NCBI GenBank assembly: GCA_949317995.1
Contig: OX439047.1
Span: forward strand, 2,466,501-2,530,500
DNA: 64,000 nt
Source of the DNA: Acholoe squamosa
Taxonomy: Eukaryota; Annelida; Polychaeta; Phyllodocida; Polynoidae
Direction: 5' to 3'
Shown here: piece after piece, positions 21,110-31,712 of the stretch
How positions within the stretch are numbered: the first letter of the stretch is position 1
Layout of the letters: each line of letters opens with the position of its first letter
Translations under genes and position numbers: made by a program
Notes under the pieces: generated by a model
What the model saw: only the letters and a program-made list of their open reading frames with translations
What the model was told of the DNA's origin: nothing
Database searches by the model: none

Positions 21110-23724
21110 CACAGTCACCGGGGAGGGCTGGTGGTTTAGAAAATTAGCAATAGTCTGCATGTTTGACCTTGCGGTCTCCTCCTGGTGTTCGTCAATAATT
21201 ATATCTGTTGTATTTTCCAGTGCTGTCATGGTCACCGGGCTGGTGCCACAATCATTCTGGAGAAGCATGGAGTAGTACAGTCCTTTGTTCTTAAGGGCTG
21301 GTATGGTGCTGAACCTAGTGCGTCAAGGTAAGTGTATCACCTGAGGGAGGTGATAAGCAAATTCTCCTCTCTGTATTGTTATAACTGCTGGTCCATTCCA
21401 GGTAAATATAGCCTTAGGTAGTGGGAAGGTTTTAACCACTATATCCTTATAGGTTGGGGCAGCTGCTGAGTTAATCTCATCAAATTCATGTGGTATTGGC
21501 CTCAAGGGTAGCGCGAAGTTTGAGTCTCCGCAATATATTTTAAAATATATTGTGGGATTTGTGCGCTTGGCCACATTTTTCTTGCCACAGTGTGTTTGTG
21601 CAAATTTCTTAAGGTACTTCATTATTCTGTAAGCTGAGTAGATGGTCAGGGTGAATAATATAGCAATTATCAGGGTGTGGGTTTCCTGAATTGTGAGGAA
21701 AGGGGTGTGGGTTTCCTCTGTAGGGGTAATTTTGGTAGGATTCTTATCTGGGAGCAATTTGTGTAGGGGCAGCTCGGTGACTAGTCTAAATGCTTTGGCT
21801 GTAGGCAGGTAGGCCACAGTCCCTCCTAGTCTGTACAGTTTGAGTAGTATGTATACTATAAAAATGTGAGCTGATATCCCTAGGATGAGTCCTAAGCTTT
21901 GAAGGATTGGATGCTCTGTAACTCGACGTAGGTGTGATTCTACGTAGCGTGTTTCCATTGCCTTATCAAGGTTGGAGGCATCTTTTAATAATGTTTTGGC
22001 AAAGGGCTCTAGATTTAGTTGAGTAATATCATCCATGATTGGATTTTCCTGTAGTTTCTCTAAGGTTCTAGAAAGGTTTACTACTGGAAAATTAGGAAGA
22101 TTCTCTCTTCCATCTGGTTTGGTTTCAGAAATTTGGTTAAGTGCTGCCATGAATGGTAAATAATTCTCTTGAGAATGTAATGAAATGATAAGGTTACAGG
22201 GCAACCTTGTGTTTGGAAGAGAAAATTCTCCTACACTGATTGTGCACCCACAGGGTACACCTATGATTGAGTAGGACTGGGCTTTTCGAGTTTCAGACGT
22301 TTTACCATGGCAGTTGATAAAGTAATGGGGTTCATTAGTAGTGACCAGATACTCATCTTCAGAAATGGAAATAGCATGGGTGGTAGGTGCTTGCAGTGGT
22401 GAAACTGTAAACTTGCAATGTTCCTTAATCTGTTGAGCCTGGTTAGTGAAAATGGCTACAGGGCATGTAGGCCTGTGTTTATGAATTCTACCATCTACAT
22501 CTCTGCATACCTTTACTGGAGTACTTTCACATGCCTGCATATCAGCTGAGTCCAATTCGATGAATAATGATTCGTCGTAAGATACTGCTAGAAACTCAGT
22601 TGTGGTTTGCAATCTGGTGACTCCTCTGGTGGGGGTCTCCTAGGCATGGGTGATGTAATCATTTGGTACAGTTTGAAGGTAGAGGTAGTAGATTGAATTA
22701 TAATGTCCAGATGAATATATATATGGTGAGCTGAGTAAGTGTATGAGGTCAGCTTCTGTGAATAATAGAAATCTAAGTCATTAATTGCGACTTGTGCTCC
22801 AGGGTGTGTATTCCTAAGTTTGTTATTAATGTCAATTAAGTATCTAGCAAGGTCTGAGGGTGGTACTATATCAGGGGTCAGGATTCCTGATGATAGCATC
22901 CTCAGGGCTGCATTTGTTCTTTGCAGTGATTGAACTGTATTCATTCTTGCTGCTATGATGATTAATGCATCATTTAATACTTGCATTTTCTCCCTTTGAG
23001 TTTTCTCGTGCCTTGAATATGAGTCAAGAGACCTGGACATGTTAGAGGCCCATAGGTTGACGGTGTCACCTATGGTGTTGATGGTACTGTCCAGTACCAT
23101 TTTATCTTGGATATATGCTTTAACAAACTTATCTTGTCTGTCTGTGATCTTCTCAATGAGACTTGCTGCTTCCTGATCTTGTTTAGCAAATTTTCTTAGT
23201 ATTTCATCTATGTTTTTAAGCTGTCCCATGACTTGGTTTACATCTTCTACTGTGGCTAGACCTAGCACACCGCGAAACAGGGGTGCTAGAAAACCCAGTA
23301 TGGCCTCTCTTTTGGCCTTGTCCAATGTGTTTATGGGGTTGGATAAGAACAATTTGATGGAGGCTAATGTTTCATTTATCTCCTTGTCTGCAATTTCCAG
23401 CAAGGTGTCAAGCTCCTTGGCTTGTTGGATAATTTGACCAGAGGTATGATCTTGTAGAGTAGGAGTGGTCAATTGGAGTATTCTATCCCTTATGGATCCT
23501 TGGGTAACGGGTGCCCGAGGTATCTTGTAGGGGATAGCTAACAACAGTGTTGTGGTTGTATGTCCATTGACCAATCGTTGAGGGCTAGGTTTGAATACTA
23601 CTCCTATGTTTTGTCTCACCACAGGTGTATATCCTGCAGTAAGTGGTTCTATAATATATAATAACAGCATAGTTAGCAGTATGGGTGCAACTCTCAGTCT
23701 TCCCATGGTGCTTGTGTAAAGCAA
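21110..23724 (-). pseudogene. env: Envelope-like (F-type) glycoprotein gene of LTR element, copy 1
   Basis: On the minus strand, an N-terminal part (23724-22588, 378 codons) and a C-terminal part (22612-21323) lie in different frames. Copy 1 lacks about 10 nt near 22640 that copy 2 has. A TGG-to-TGA stop near 21327 also cuts the tail. The N-terminus has a signal peptide. A basic KAKR site is followed by a hydrophobic fusion-peptide-like segment and a heptad-rich helix. The C-terminal part carries hydrophobic segments at about residues 240-258 and 312-328 of its ORF. The architecture resembles the fusion proteins of errantiviruses and baculoviruses; I infer this from layout only. Confidence 0.75.
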
Positions 23725-24531
23725 ATTTGCTGTTTAAAGTTTTGTCAAATTTGTAGTAATTTGGTGCTGGTAAAGTCTAAGTGTATGGTGTAACACTTTA
23801 AATGGAGTGGTTCAAACTGTACCTTTGCAAGATTGAGCTGTCTTGGCAATATGTCCGGTGAGTCTATAGAGATTGACCAGTAAATGGTAGGGTCAGGTTG
23901 AAGGTGAAGTAGGTGTGTTCTTTATCCTAGTTCAGTCTCTCCTAATGGAGAAGTGGGCTGGCTAATTCCCAAGTGGGGTCCTGTAGACTTGTGTTCCAGA
24001 CTGCAGCTGGATGAAGACTGATGGTGGGCTATGGTCCACAGTGCTTCTTATGTAGCCTACCCTACCCACATCCATTGTGGGCCTGGTATTGTTTCTCTGG
24101 AGTCATTTACATAATCTCCAGTGTCTGCAACTGTGGGGTTCTATTGTGTAATCTGTGTACTGGTAATTAGCTGCTCTTGTCATCCAGGACAGCCATTCAT
24201 GACCGTCTAGACAGTTGTCTGAGGGTAGCTTATAAGGTCAATTGATCTCTATAGACTGCTATGTTGGCATAGCGTGCTCTTTTATATGGGGACTAGGCTT
24301 TAGACACTCCATTGTGTTACCCTTACTCTTCTTAGACTTCATGTCTGCTTTACTTGGAGGGTCCCAGTCTTTGACCATTCAGTGGCAATAACCTACTGAT
24401 ATGTCTACAAATTTGATTGGCTTCATATATATAAATAATTCATTATCAGTCACACATGCCTATGTGTGGATGAAGAGAATTTGTAATCAATTTTGAAAAT
24501 CTTATGTTCTTTTAGGTATCTCAATATGTTT
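23725..24531 (-). other. Spacer between integrase and env, copy 1
   Basis: About 800 bp with no open frame, conserved at nucleotide level with 47833-48630 of copy 2. It may hold the env mRNA splice acceptor or an internal leader, but no specific site can be assigned. Confidence 0.5.
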
Positions 24532-26742
24532 CTAATTTCTTGAAACTGCACCACATTTAGATGTTTTTCTTAGTATGTGGTGTGCAGGGCTAGGCTTGAT
24601 AGGGCCTATACCTGTGGTTTCTCTTGTAAGGGTGATATAATTTTTGTTCCTTACAATTTTGTTGTAGTATTTGGCTTCATGTGGAATAAGCCTGTGTGCA
24701 AATTCATTGTTCCTGACAGCTACAACCTTTTTCAGTCTGTCTATGTGTACAGGTCTTTCCACCAATAGATTGGTGTCCAAGTTTTTGAGTTTGGCACTTG
24801 TCAAACTAGGTCTATCTACTACAACATATGGTCCCATAAAAAGGGGTTGAAGCTTCTTACACTCTGTGTTGGTCAGGATTCTTAGTATGTTTAGGTACAC
24901 CATGTCGGTGACCTTGATTTCCTGTGGTGTAAGTTTCTTATCATATCTATCCTTTCTTTCCTTTTGCAGCTTGGCGACCCTTTCTATAGCTTTCCTCCTA
25001 GAGGTATCTTGATTTGTTATCATGTTAGCTACATGGTCTGCTACGGTGGATATGTCTTCCTGTATTCCCAGCCCTAAGTCCATTGGGGTGGCTGGGTTTC
25101 TTCCATGGAGTAGGAAGAAAGGGGTGAATCCTGTGGTTTGGGATTCTGTGTTATTTAATGCAAAGGTTATGGGTTCAATAAATGAATCCCAATTATTCTG
25201 ATGCTTTGAGCAGAATGCTCTGAGCGCTGTGCCAATGCTAGCATTGAATCTCTCTACAAGCCCATTGGATTGTGGCCTGTATGGTGAGGAGAATTTATGT
25301 TTGATCTTGAGGTGTTTAGTTAGCTTTGTGAACTTTGCACATGTATAACATGTTCCATTGTCTGTTTGAAGTGTGGCTGGTGTTCCATGATGACAAATTA
25401 TATTCTTGTAGAACTCTGCTGCTGTTGTTTCAGCTTTTAAGTCAGTAGTAGCCCAAGCTGTTGCATATCTGGTAGCATAATCTATGCAGACTTGTATATG
25501 TTTGTTTCCCCTGGCAGTTGTGGGAAGTGGTCCCACCGCGTCGAGGTTTAGGAACTTCATTGGTGAAGCCATGTACTCTCTCACTGTCATTGGTGTTTTG
25601 TGTGAGTGTACTTGCCTTTTTGCTGTGAGGCATGTGTGGCAGGTGGAAACATATTTTGTTGTGTCTGCTAGCATAGACTTCCAATATACCCTAGGTCGGA
25701 GGGCTGACAGCATCCTACTTGAACCAAGATGGCCACCAGTAGGTGAGTCATGGAAATACTGTAGTGTACTTGTTACCCATTGCTGTGGTATAACAATTTG
25801 AAGTGGTACAGTATTGGTTTTTCTCCAATTTATGGGGCATATATGGACTAATGTACCATTTACCAAGGTGTATGTCTGGCCTTGGTTGATGATTCTATTT
25901 CCTTGTGCTTTTGGTGCAGGCAAGGTCCCATCCTCAAGATATTGTATGAGGGGCAATAGTTCCTTGTCCTTCCTTTGTTCCAAGCCAAGGTTTGTACCTG
26001 AGATGGATGTGTCGGGAATCTGATCCAGCAGTTGGTTTATATCTAGCACATGTTGTTTTATTCTGTCTCTTTCTTTTTCTTTTTCATCGACTATTGGCCT
26101 ATCTTGTGCCTTTTGTTGGGGTGTGTCACTCTTGTTTTGGTGTGTAGGCTCCTTTGGAGGGCCTATTCTCGCCTTGATGGGAGTGGCAACCTTTTTCTTT
26201 AAAGGCACATTTTGCTTATTGTCATTCTTCTGTCTCTCAGAGTTCTTTGGTTTATTAGATGCAGTGTCTTTTGTGACATTTTTCTTGGCAGGTGGGGTTT
26301 TGGTAGGTTTGTTCCGTGTGACCTTTTTCTCTTTTAGAATAGTTTGTGATTGTGTGGGGGGCTTTGGTGTGCCCTCCCGAATCATTTCTCTAGTCTTTGA
26401 GCATGTGGTCATAGGACACAAATGGTTTGATGTTTCCTCTCCCGGCATTGATTCAAAGAATCTGACTGATTTGGAAGTTTCTTGAGTAATAGCATATAAT
26501 GTGTCTTCTGAATCTTCATCATCTGAGTCAGGTGGGGTGAAGGGTGGCTCCTTAGGAGTTGCCTTCAGCATCTGATTGAGTGATGAGAATTCAATAGGCT
26601 CGAAGTCATTATCTGGAAAGAGTTGTGAGTATTCTCTCTCACAATGGCAAAACACATAGTGTGTAGATTGCTTCAAGATACCCCTAATGGGTGTCTCTGG
26701 CCTTTCAATGGTGTTGGGTGGATCATCCCTTTTGAATGGCAC
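24532..26742 (-). CDS. pol: Integrase portion of pol, copy 1
   Basis: The open frame of 736 codons begins with a Pro/Lys/Thr-rich linker (about residues 1-250), then the HHCC zinc-binding domain (HDSPTGGHLG near 330, CHTC near 370). The catalytic core follows, with D in LDAVGPLP (about 404), D in TDNGT (about 462) and E in VERFNA (about 498), i.e. D,D-35-E. The C-terminal part resembles gypsy integrase tails, with no chromodomain seen. A deletion of about 23 bp at 26750-26760 relative to copy 2 puts it out of frame with RNase H. Confidence 0.9.
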   Translation of the reverse strand: MPFKRDDPPNTIERPETPIRGILKQSTHYVFCHCEREYSQLFPDNDFEPIEFSSLNQMLKATPKEPPFTPPDSDDEDSEDTLYAITQETSKSVRFFESMPGEETSNHLCPMTTCSKTREMIREGTPKPPTQSQTILKEKKVTRNKPTKTPPAKKNVTKDTASNKPKNSERQKNDNKQNVPLKKKVATPIKARIGPPKEPTHQNKSDTPQQKAQDRPIVDEKEKERDRIKQHVLDINQLLDQIPDTSISGTNLGLEQRKDKELLPLIQYLEDGTLPAPKAQGNRIINQGQTYTLVNGTLVHICPINWRKTNTVPLQIVIPQQWVTSTLQYFHDSPTGGHLGSSRMLSALRPRVYWKSMLADTTKYVSTCHTCLTAKRQVHSHKTPMTVREYMASPMKFLNLDAVGPLPTTARGNKHIQVCIDYATRYATAWATTDLKAETTAAEFYKNIICHHGTPATLQTDNGTCYTCAKFTKLTKHLKIKHKFSSPYRPQSNGLVERFNASIGTALRAFCSKHQNNWDSFIEPITFALNNTESQTTGFTPFFLLHGRNPATPMDLGLGIQEDISTVADHVANMITNQDTSRRKAIERVAKLQKERKDRYDKKLTPQEIKVTDMVYLNILRILTNTECKKLQPLFMGPYVVVDRPSLTSAKLKNLDTNLLVERPVHIDRLKKVVAVRNNEFAHRLIPHEAKYYNKIVRNKNYITLTRETTGIGPIKPSPAHHILRKTSKCGAVSRN

Positions 26743-27890
26743 TTTCTTTGTTACTTTTGCAAACTCTCCTTGGTGGGGGTGGAGGGTTAGTCATGGGTCC
26801 AGAATCTGGGTATTCTCTTCTAGACATAGCATCTGGTGGTGTGTTATCATCACCTTTCACGTGCTGGATGGTGAATGAAAATTGCTGTATGTCTAGAGCC
26901 CATCTGGCCCATCTATGTGTGAGTCCTGTATTGGTTAATAGTGGGATTAGGGCTGCATGGTCTGTGTATAATTGGAAGTGTCTAGTTTCTAGATAGTGTC
27001 TGAAGTGTAATACTCCATACACTACTCCCAGTAGTTCTCTCTCTGTGGTATTGTAATTTCTCTCATGTTTGGAGAGGGTTCTACCTGCAAAGGCTACTGG
27101 TCTGAGCACTCCTTCATTATCTCTCTGTGAGAGCACAGCTCCTAAACTCACATTGGAAGCATCAGTTGCCAAACTGAACTCTTTCTCATAGTTTGGATAT
27201 CTGAGAAGAGCATTGGTACAGAGGGCATGCTTTAATGTTTTGAAAGCATTATCTGCATCCTCTGTCCAGACAAATGCTTTGAGATGTGTCTGTAGATCAT
27301 ACAATGGTCTAGCAATTTGGACATAACCTTTGATAAACATTTTGAAGTATTGGCATAGGCCTGTGAAGGATCTGACATTTTTGACTGATTTTGGTGTTGG
27401 GAAAGTTTTGATTGATTCCACCTTTGTGGGAGATGGTTGCAGTCCCATGGGTGTGACTCTCATTCCCAAGAAGTCTATTCTGTCTATGAAGTATTCACAT
27501 TTTGATTTCTTCAATTTGAGTTTACCAACTCTTAAGCTGTTGAAAACATCTTCCAGGTCATGGAAGTGTTGTTCGATTGATGGTGATAATACTAATATGT
27601 CATCTAGGTATGGTAGGGCACATTTGTATTTGAGTTTGTTCAGAATTAATGTAACTAGATGGCAAAACCCCGCCGGGGCTGTCGCTAATCCCATCGGCAT
27701 CCTTTGTTAGACATATTTTTTGTCATTTTGTCCCTGTTGGGCATCCAGCTTACTGAATACTCTTGGTCTGAGTGACCCTATCATGTCTAGAGTGTCATCG
27801 GCCCGGGGTGTAGATAAGGCTTGATTGATCGTGTTTTGGTTCAAATGACGAAAATCTGTTACGAGCCTATGGCCTCCCGATGATTTTTGT
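26723..27890 (-). pseudogene. pol: Reverse transcriptase and RNase H portion of pol, copy 1
   Basis: The main frame (27700-26723) has the RT motif PMGLATAPAGF, the active site YLDD (residues 31-34), the 'FLG' region, and RNase H with LATDAS (about 178-181) and a later YTDHAAL. The upstream RT motifs (VTDFRHLNQ and KLDAQQG regions) lie before a stop near 27705, and the sequence between them is altered relative to a normal gypsy RT. This copy cannot make a full pol. Confidence 0.85.
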
Positions 27891-27891
27891 A

Positions 27892-29148
27892 CTAAAAAGG
27901 ATCTGGAAGCCCAGGGGCCCTCAGCACATTCTCTATTGCGGCCTGTTTTTCTGGTGTTTGTCTATATGGTAGGAAATGACATGGTACTGCTTCAGGTTTT
28001 ACATGTATCGAGTGGGTATACAGGTGTGTAGCCCCAATGTCTCCATCTTTTCCTACAAATATATCATCATACTTGGTCAGCAGTGATTCTAACCTATCAT
28101 GCTGATCTTTTGATGTGAGCACAGATTTTGGTGGAACATTCTCTTCCAATTCTGGCTCGAGGTCATGTGCCTCGCTATGTATAGCAGCTATTTCAGAGAG
28201 TCTGATTGAGTTGGGTTTAGGGTCAGCATATGTAGACTCACAGTCTGAGTCTGTGTCACTGAATTGAGTTTCATCCTCAGGCCGTATGGCTGAAATGGAT
28301 TGATCAGTGTGTGTGGTAGTGTCTGACACCTGTTGAGGTTTTTCTAAATCAGATTCCTTGACTTCCTGAAATAGAGCTATGATGGCACCCTTTTTGATTT
28401 TATGTGGGCGCCTGCTGGTGTTGAGTAACACTAGGGGGTGTTTGTTATTTTCCCTGGGGGTTACTGCTGCTCTTTGAACTAGATATGGGGCATTGTTATT
28501 TCTTTGGAGGTTATCTACTACTCCAGTTTTGCCTTGCAGTGATTGAGTAGATGTGACTTTACCCAATACTGCAAGTTCAGAGAATGGAGGGATGGTAAAA
28601 TCCCTCACTGCCCTAATGGGTTTTAGAATTTGTTCAGGATCAACATTAAATTCAATTTGAGATTTTGTAGTGCTTAAGAAATCTGTGCCGAGAACAACAG
28701 GCTGTGTGAGGTTGGGTATTACAGCAAATTGGTATTGGAATCTGACACCTTGGATTCTAAAGTTCAGCATAGCTGAATGTCTAACATGACACACCGATCC
28801 ATCTGCCAAATGGATGTTGATTTTTGATTTCCTCAGTTGGATATGGAATCTCTTTTGGAGATCCATGAGGAATGATTGTCTGACACAGGTGATAGTAGCA
28901 CCTGTATCAACCAAACATTGTACATCTGAAACATCATACAGATTTGCATTGATACAGCCATTTTGAAGAAGTACAATAGAAAGCTTGGTACTCTCACCTG
29001 TATCCTTTGATGATAAATCTGGTGGGGTGATGTGTATCACTGATGGACGTCTCTGTCTGTTAGATGGTAGATTGGCACTAGCAATTGTCTCTGGTTGGAT
29101 CTTTGTTAATCCTGATTGATTGTTTGTATGTGGGGTGTCACAGTGCAC
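27892..29148 (-). CDS. pro: Retropepsin-type protease and RT N-terminus, copy 1
   Basis: The 418-codon frame has the aspartic protease active site LVDTGATITCV (DTGA at 81-84), the later flap region, and VVLGTDFL (family 'LG.dfl'). It then runs through an acidic linker into the RT thumb-proximal HVKPEAVPCHFLPYR segment before a frameshift ends it. Its 5' neighbour is the low-complexity gag tail. Confidence 0.85.
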   Translation of the reverse strand: MHCDTPHTNNQSGLTKIQPETIASANLPSNRQRRPSVIHITPPDLSSKDTGESTKLSIVLLQNGCINANLYDVSDVQCLVDTGATITCVRQSFLMDLQKRFHIQLRKSKINIHLADGSVCHVRHSAMLNFRIQGVRFQYQFAVIPNLTQPVVLGTDFLSTTKSQIEFNVDPEQILKPIRAVRDFTIPPFSELAVLGKVTSTQSLQGKTGVVDNLQRNNNAPYLVQRAAVTPRENNKHPLVLLNTSRRPHKIKKGAIIALFQEVKESDLEKPQQVSDTTTHTDQSISAIRPEDETQFSDTDSDCESTYADPKPNSIRLSEIAAIHSEAHDLEPELEENVPPKSVLTSKDQHDRLESLLTKYDDIFVGKDGDIGATHLYTHSIHVKPEAVPCHFLPYRQTPEKQAAIENVLRAPGLPDPF

Positions 29149-29188
29149 TGGCCCATCGGCACTGTGACATCCTAGTTTTCCTGGTTCT

Positions 29189-29516
29189 GTGGGGCGGTTG
29201 CGATGCTTGCTACCAGGAGCTTGGAGAGTTGGTCCATCACTTGAGGTATTGATTGGGGGTTACTGTGTTGGTTCCCCTGGTAGCCTCTTGTGTTGGGTTT
29301 GTGATCCTCCTGATGTGAGTTGGAACCCTGGTTATATTGACCAGAGTTGCTGTATTGCCCAGAGTTATTTGAACCCTGGTTGCTGTAGGATCCAGAGTTG
29401 TTGGATCCCTGATTGTTGTAGGCACCATTGTTGTTGTAGGATCCACTGTTGTAGTTCCTATGTGGACTATGGCTCCTACCGTTGGATCCTTGGTTATATG
29501 ATCTGTCATTACTTGA
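29189..29516 (-). repeat. Repetitive Gly/Asn/Ser-rich gag tail, left part (copy 1)
   Basis: Repeats of about 30 bp (TTGTTGGATCCCTG, GTTGTAGGATCCA) encode a low-complexity RNA-binding-like tail on the minus strand. The corresponding segment to the right of the Penelope-like insertion is 35377-35580. Open frames in other phases here are artefacts. Confidence 0.7.
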
Positions 29517-29665
29517 AGGTACTCAAACCTCTCAAAACACACCAATTAATCAGGTAAGCAACATACGCCAAGATTCTATTCATAATTATTTCACGCCGAT
29601 CGGCCCTTCGCCGAGCGACATCATTCATTCCAAACCAAAACAAATGCACGCGGGACTCTTGACCT

Positions 29666-30232
29666 GTGCGCTATGAATCGCGTAACCTAGCAACGACACC
29701 CTCTCGTCATAACAACAATAACGTTGCGTTGACGACCGTGTCGTCGTCATCTTTTGAATCAATCTCAATGATAGAAAATGAAACGATCCCTAATATCTAT
29801 ACACCCACAGTTATAACTAGAACTATAACTCGGTTTGTTGATTCTAATTCAACCCAGGCCACCCCAGCACGCGAACTAGAGACGCAGTTCTGGGCAGACC
29901 CTAACCGGACCGACTACCAACACGCCAGCACCAGTCATGCTGCCGACCCGGGTTGGTGGCCCACTGAAACAGGCACGAAGGTAAGACCATATACAATGAA
30001 TATGAATACAAATAAATCACTTACCTCCCCACATCCTGTGACACTCCGAACCATCGGCACTGATCCTATCAGTGAGCTAAATATCCCAACATCGGGCGCC
30101 TCAACGCCCACCCCGGGACCGTCTTCCCCAAATAATACGGGACTTCCCCCAAATGCGGCGACACAACCTGTGACGTCACGGGTCTCCCACGCCCCGCCCC
30201 TCCACCGTTTCCCGCCACAACTCACCGGGTAA
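29666..30232 (+). other. Thr/Ser/Pro-rich open frame in the 5' part of Penelope-like element 1
   Basis: The 188-codon open frame lacks a convincing ATG and is of low complexity. It contains a good splice donor (AAG|GTAAGA at 29980). It may be 5' UTR or an upstream exon of ORF1; I cannot join it in phase with ORF1. Confidence 0.3.
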
Positions 30233-30315
30233 CTACCGAGGGTACCAACACAAGCACTTGTGTTACCAATACTAATGCAGGCACACTAACTTATGTTACT
30301 AATTACTCAACTATC

Positions 30316-31712
30316 ATGCCCTCGCAACCAACCATAAGCAATTTCTTCATGCCCAGAAATTCGACTGCAATGACCACTGTCACTAGTACTACCAACACAA
30401 GAGGTACCACAGCTGACACTACTGCGAACAGCCCACTCTCACCTCCACCCCCTGCCCCTCAAAAACTCCCAGTGGTCATTTCCGATTTCTCTCCCACTAA
30501 AGAAAACAGACTACCACTAAAGGTAACCTTCAGCATGAATGAAAATTTGGACCTAATCACCAACATTCTGTCCTATTTCAGAGAAATGAACCAATGGACA
30601 CTGCAACAGCCACCACTACCGGGGCCATACCATCAGTCACCATCACTCCACCAATTTCTACGTTGGCAGCACCATCACAGAATGTGGGATCCACTTTCCC
30701 CACTTTTGTCCCTGACAGGAATTTGGTTGCAACTCCCACCCTCACCCACTTTGGCGACCTAAGCATTGATGGACAAGCTGACCTACTACGCCGGGCCATT
30801 TCCCAAACATTTAGGGACTCCCAGGTTGAAAACCTAGATCGTCTGGACATGAGAGCTCTAGCCACAGCCCTCTCTGCCCAGCAATTAACCTCATCCACCC
30901 CCCAGGGCCAACCCACTGGCCCCACCCAACCAGTCATCATACCACTTGACCCCATAACAACACCTGCACCTGTGCTCACTAACAACACAGCCGACCAACC
31001 CACCCCCACCACTAACCCCATCCAACCTACCCCGGGGCTCTCACCAGTGCCTCAAGGCACCAACGCTGACATAATTCCTGCACACCAGGTCCCCATTGAT
31101 CTGGCAACTGCAGGTGCTAGACAGGCCTACTACACCAGGATCCTTCCTGAGGCCATGGACTCTTGGTGCCATTACCGCACCATTTACCAAAGGTCAGCCT
31201 TTTGCCGTATAAGAGCGGACTACTTCTGCCACATGGCAAGAGCTGGCCGCTTCCCTATGTGGACCAGTGGCACTATGCCTCCCACTGGGATTGTCACTAC
31301 AGTAGAAGGGGCCCTCCTACTTGTCTCACTACGAAGACAACAGGCCACTTCCACCCTCAACACCCTGGCATCGGTCTTGGATGACCGAGCCTCTGCATTA
31401 CGCCAGTCGTCTGATAGCTACTATCAGGCAGTTAGTGACACTTATGCAAGACAGACTATCAGACCAGGACAGCCAGGCCACTATGACCTGGCAGGTGCCA
31501 ATCTGCTAGCCCGCCAATTGGTGGAACGTGAGAGTTCTACTCTCAATGCCAAACTCTGCGAGGAGGGTGACAATCTGAAAAAGACCCCTGAGGACTCCCT
31601 ATGGGTGGGCATCCCAACCAACCTACATCCAGGCTACCAAGCCCCCCTCACTAACCAAACCATTCCAAACACCACCCCCGCAACACCAACCTATGCTGGT
31701 GTCCTACACTAA
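30316..31712 (+). CDS. Penelope-like element 1 ORF1 (PIP-box-like N-terminus, 59-nt intron)
   Basis: The start ATG is at 30316. The protein begins MPSQPTISNFFMPR, containing Q-x-x-I-x-x-F-F, the PCNA-interacting (PIP) consensus. A 59-nt intron (30523-30581, AAG|GTAACC to CCTATTTCAG) keeps the frame and joins it to the 372-codon frame ending at 31712. The C-terminal half has a helical, Cys- and Arg-containing region around WCHYRTIYQRSAFCRIRADY and a long alanine-rich helix. A neighbouring frame (31805-32095) is Asn/Gln/Arg-rich and ends in a helix, and could be a displaced C-terminus. Function unknown. Confidence 0.55.

Noticed and set aside
26123-26485. Plus-strand frames opposite integrase (also 25484-25801, 49583-49900, 50222-50479)
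   Set aside because: They are shadows of the integrase gene: present in both copies only because the sense strand is conserved, with no promoter or terminator signals, unlike the antisense gene at 20493 and 44602.
29237-29545. Thr/Pro-rich frames in the gag tail region (also 35275-35550, 53348-53854)
   Set aside because: Alternative-frame readings of the repetitive Gly/Asn-rich gag tail.
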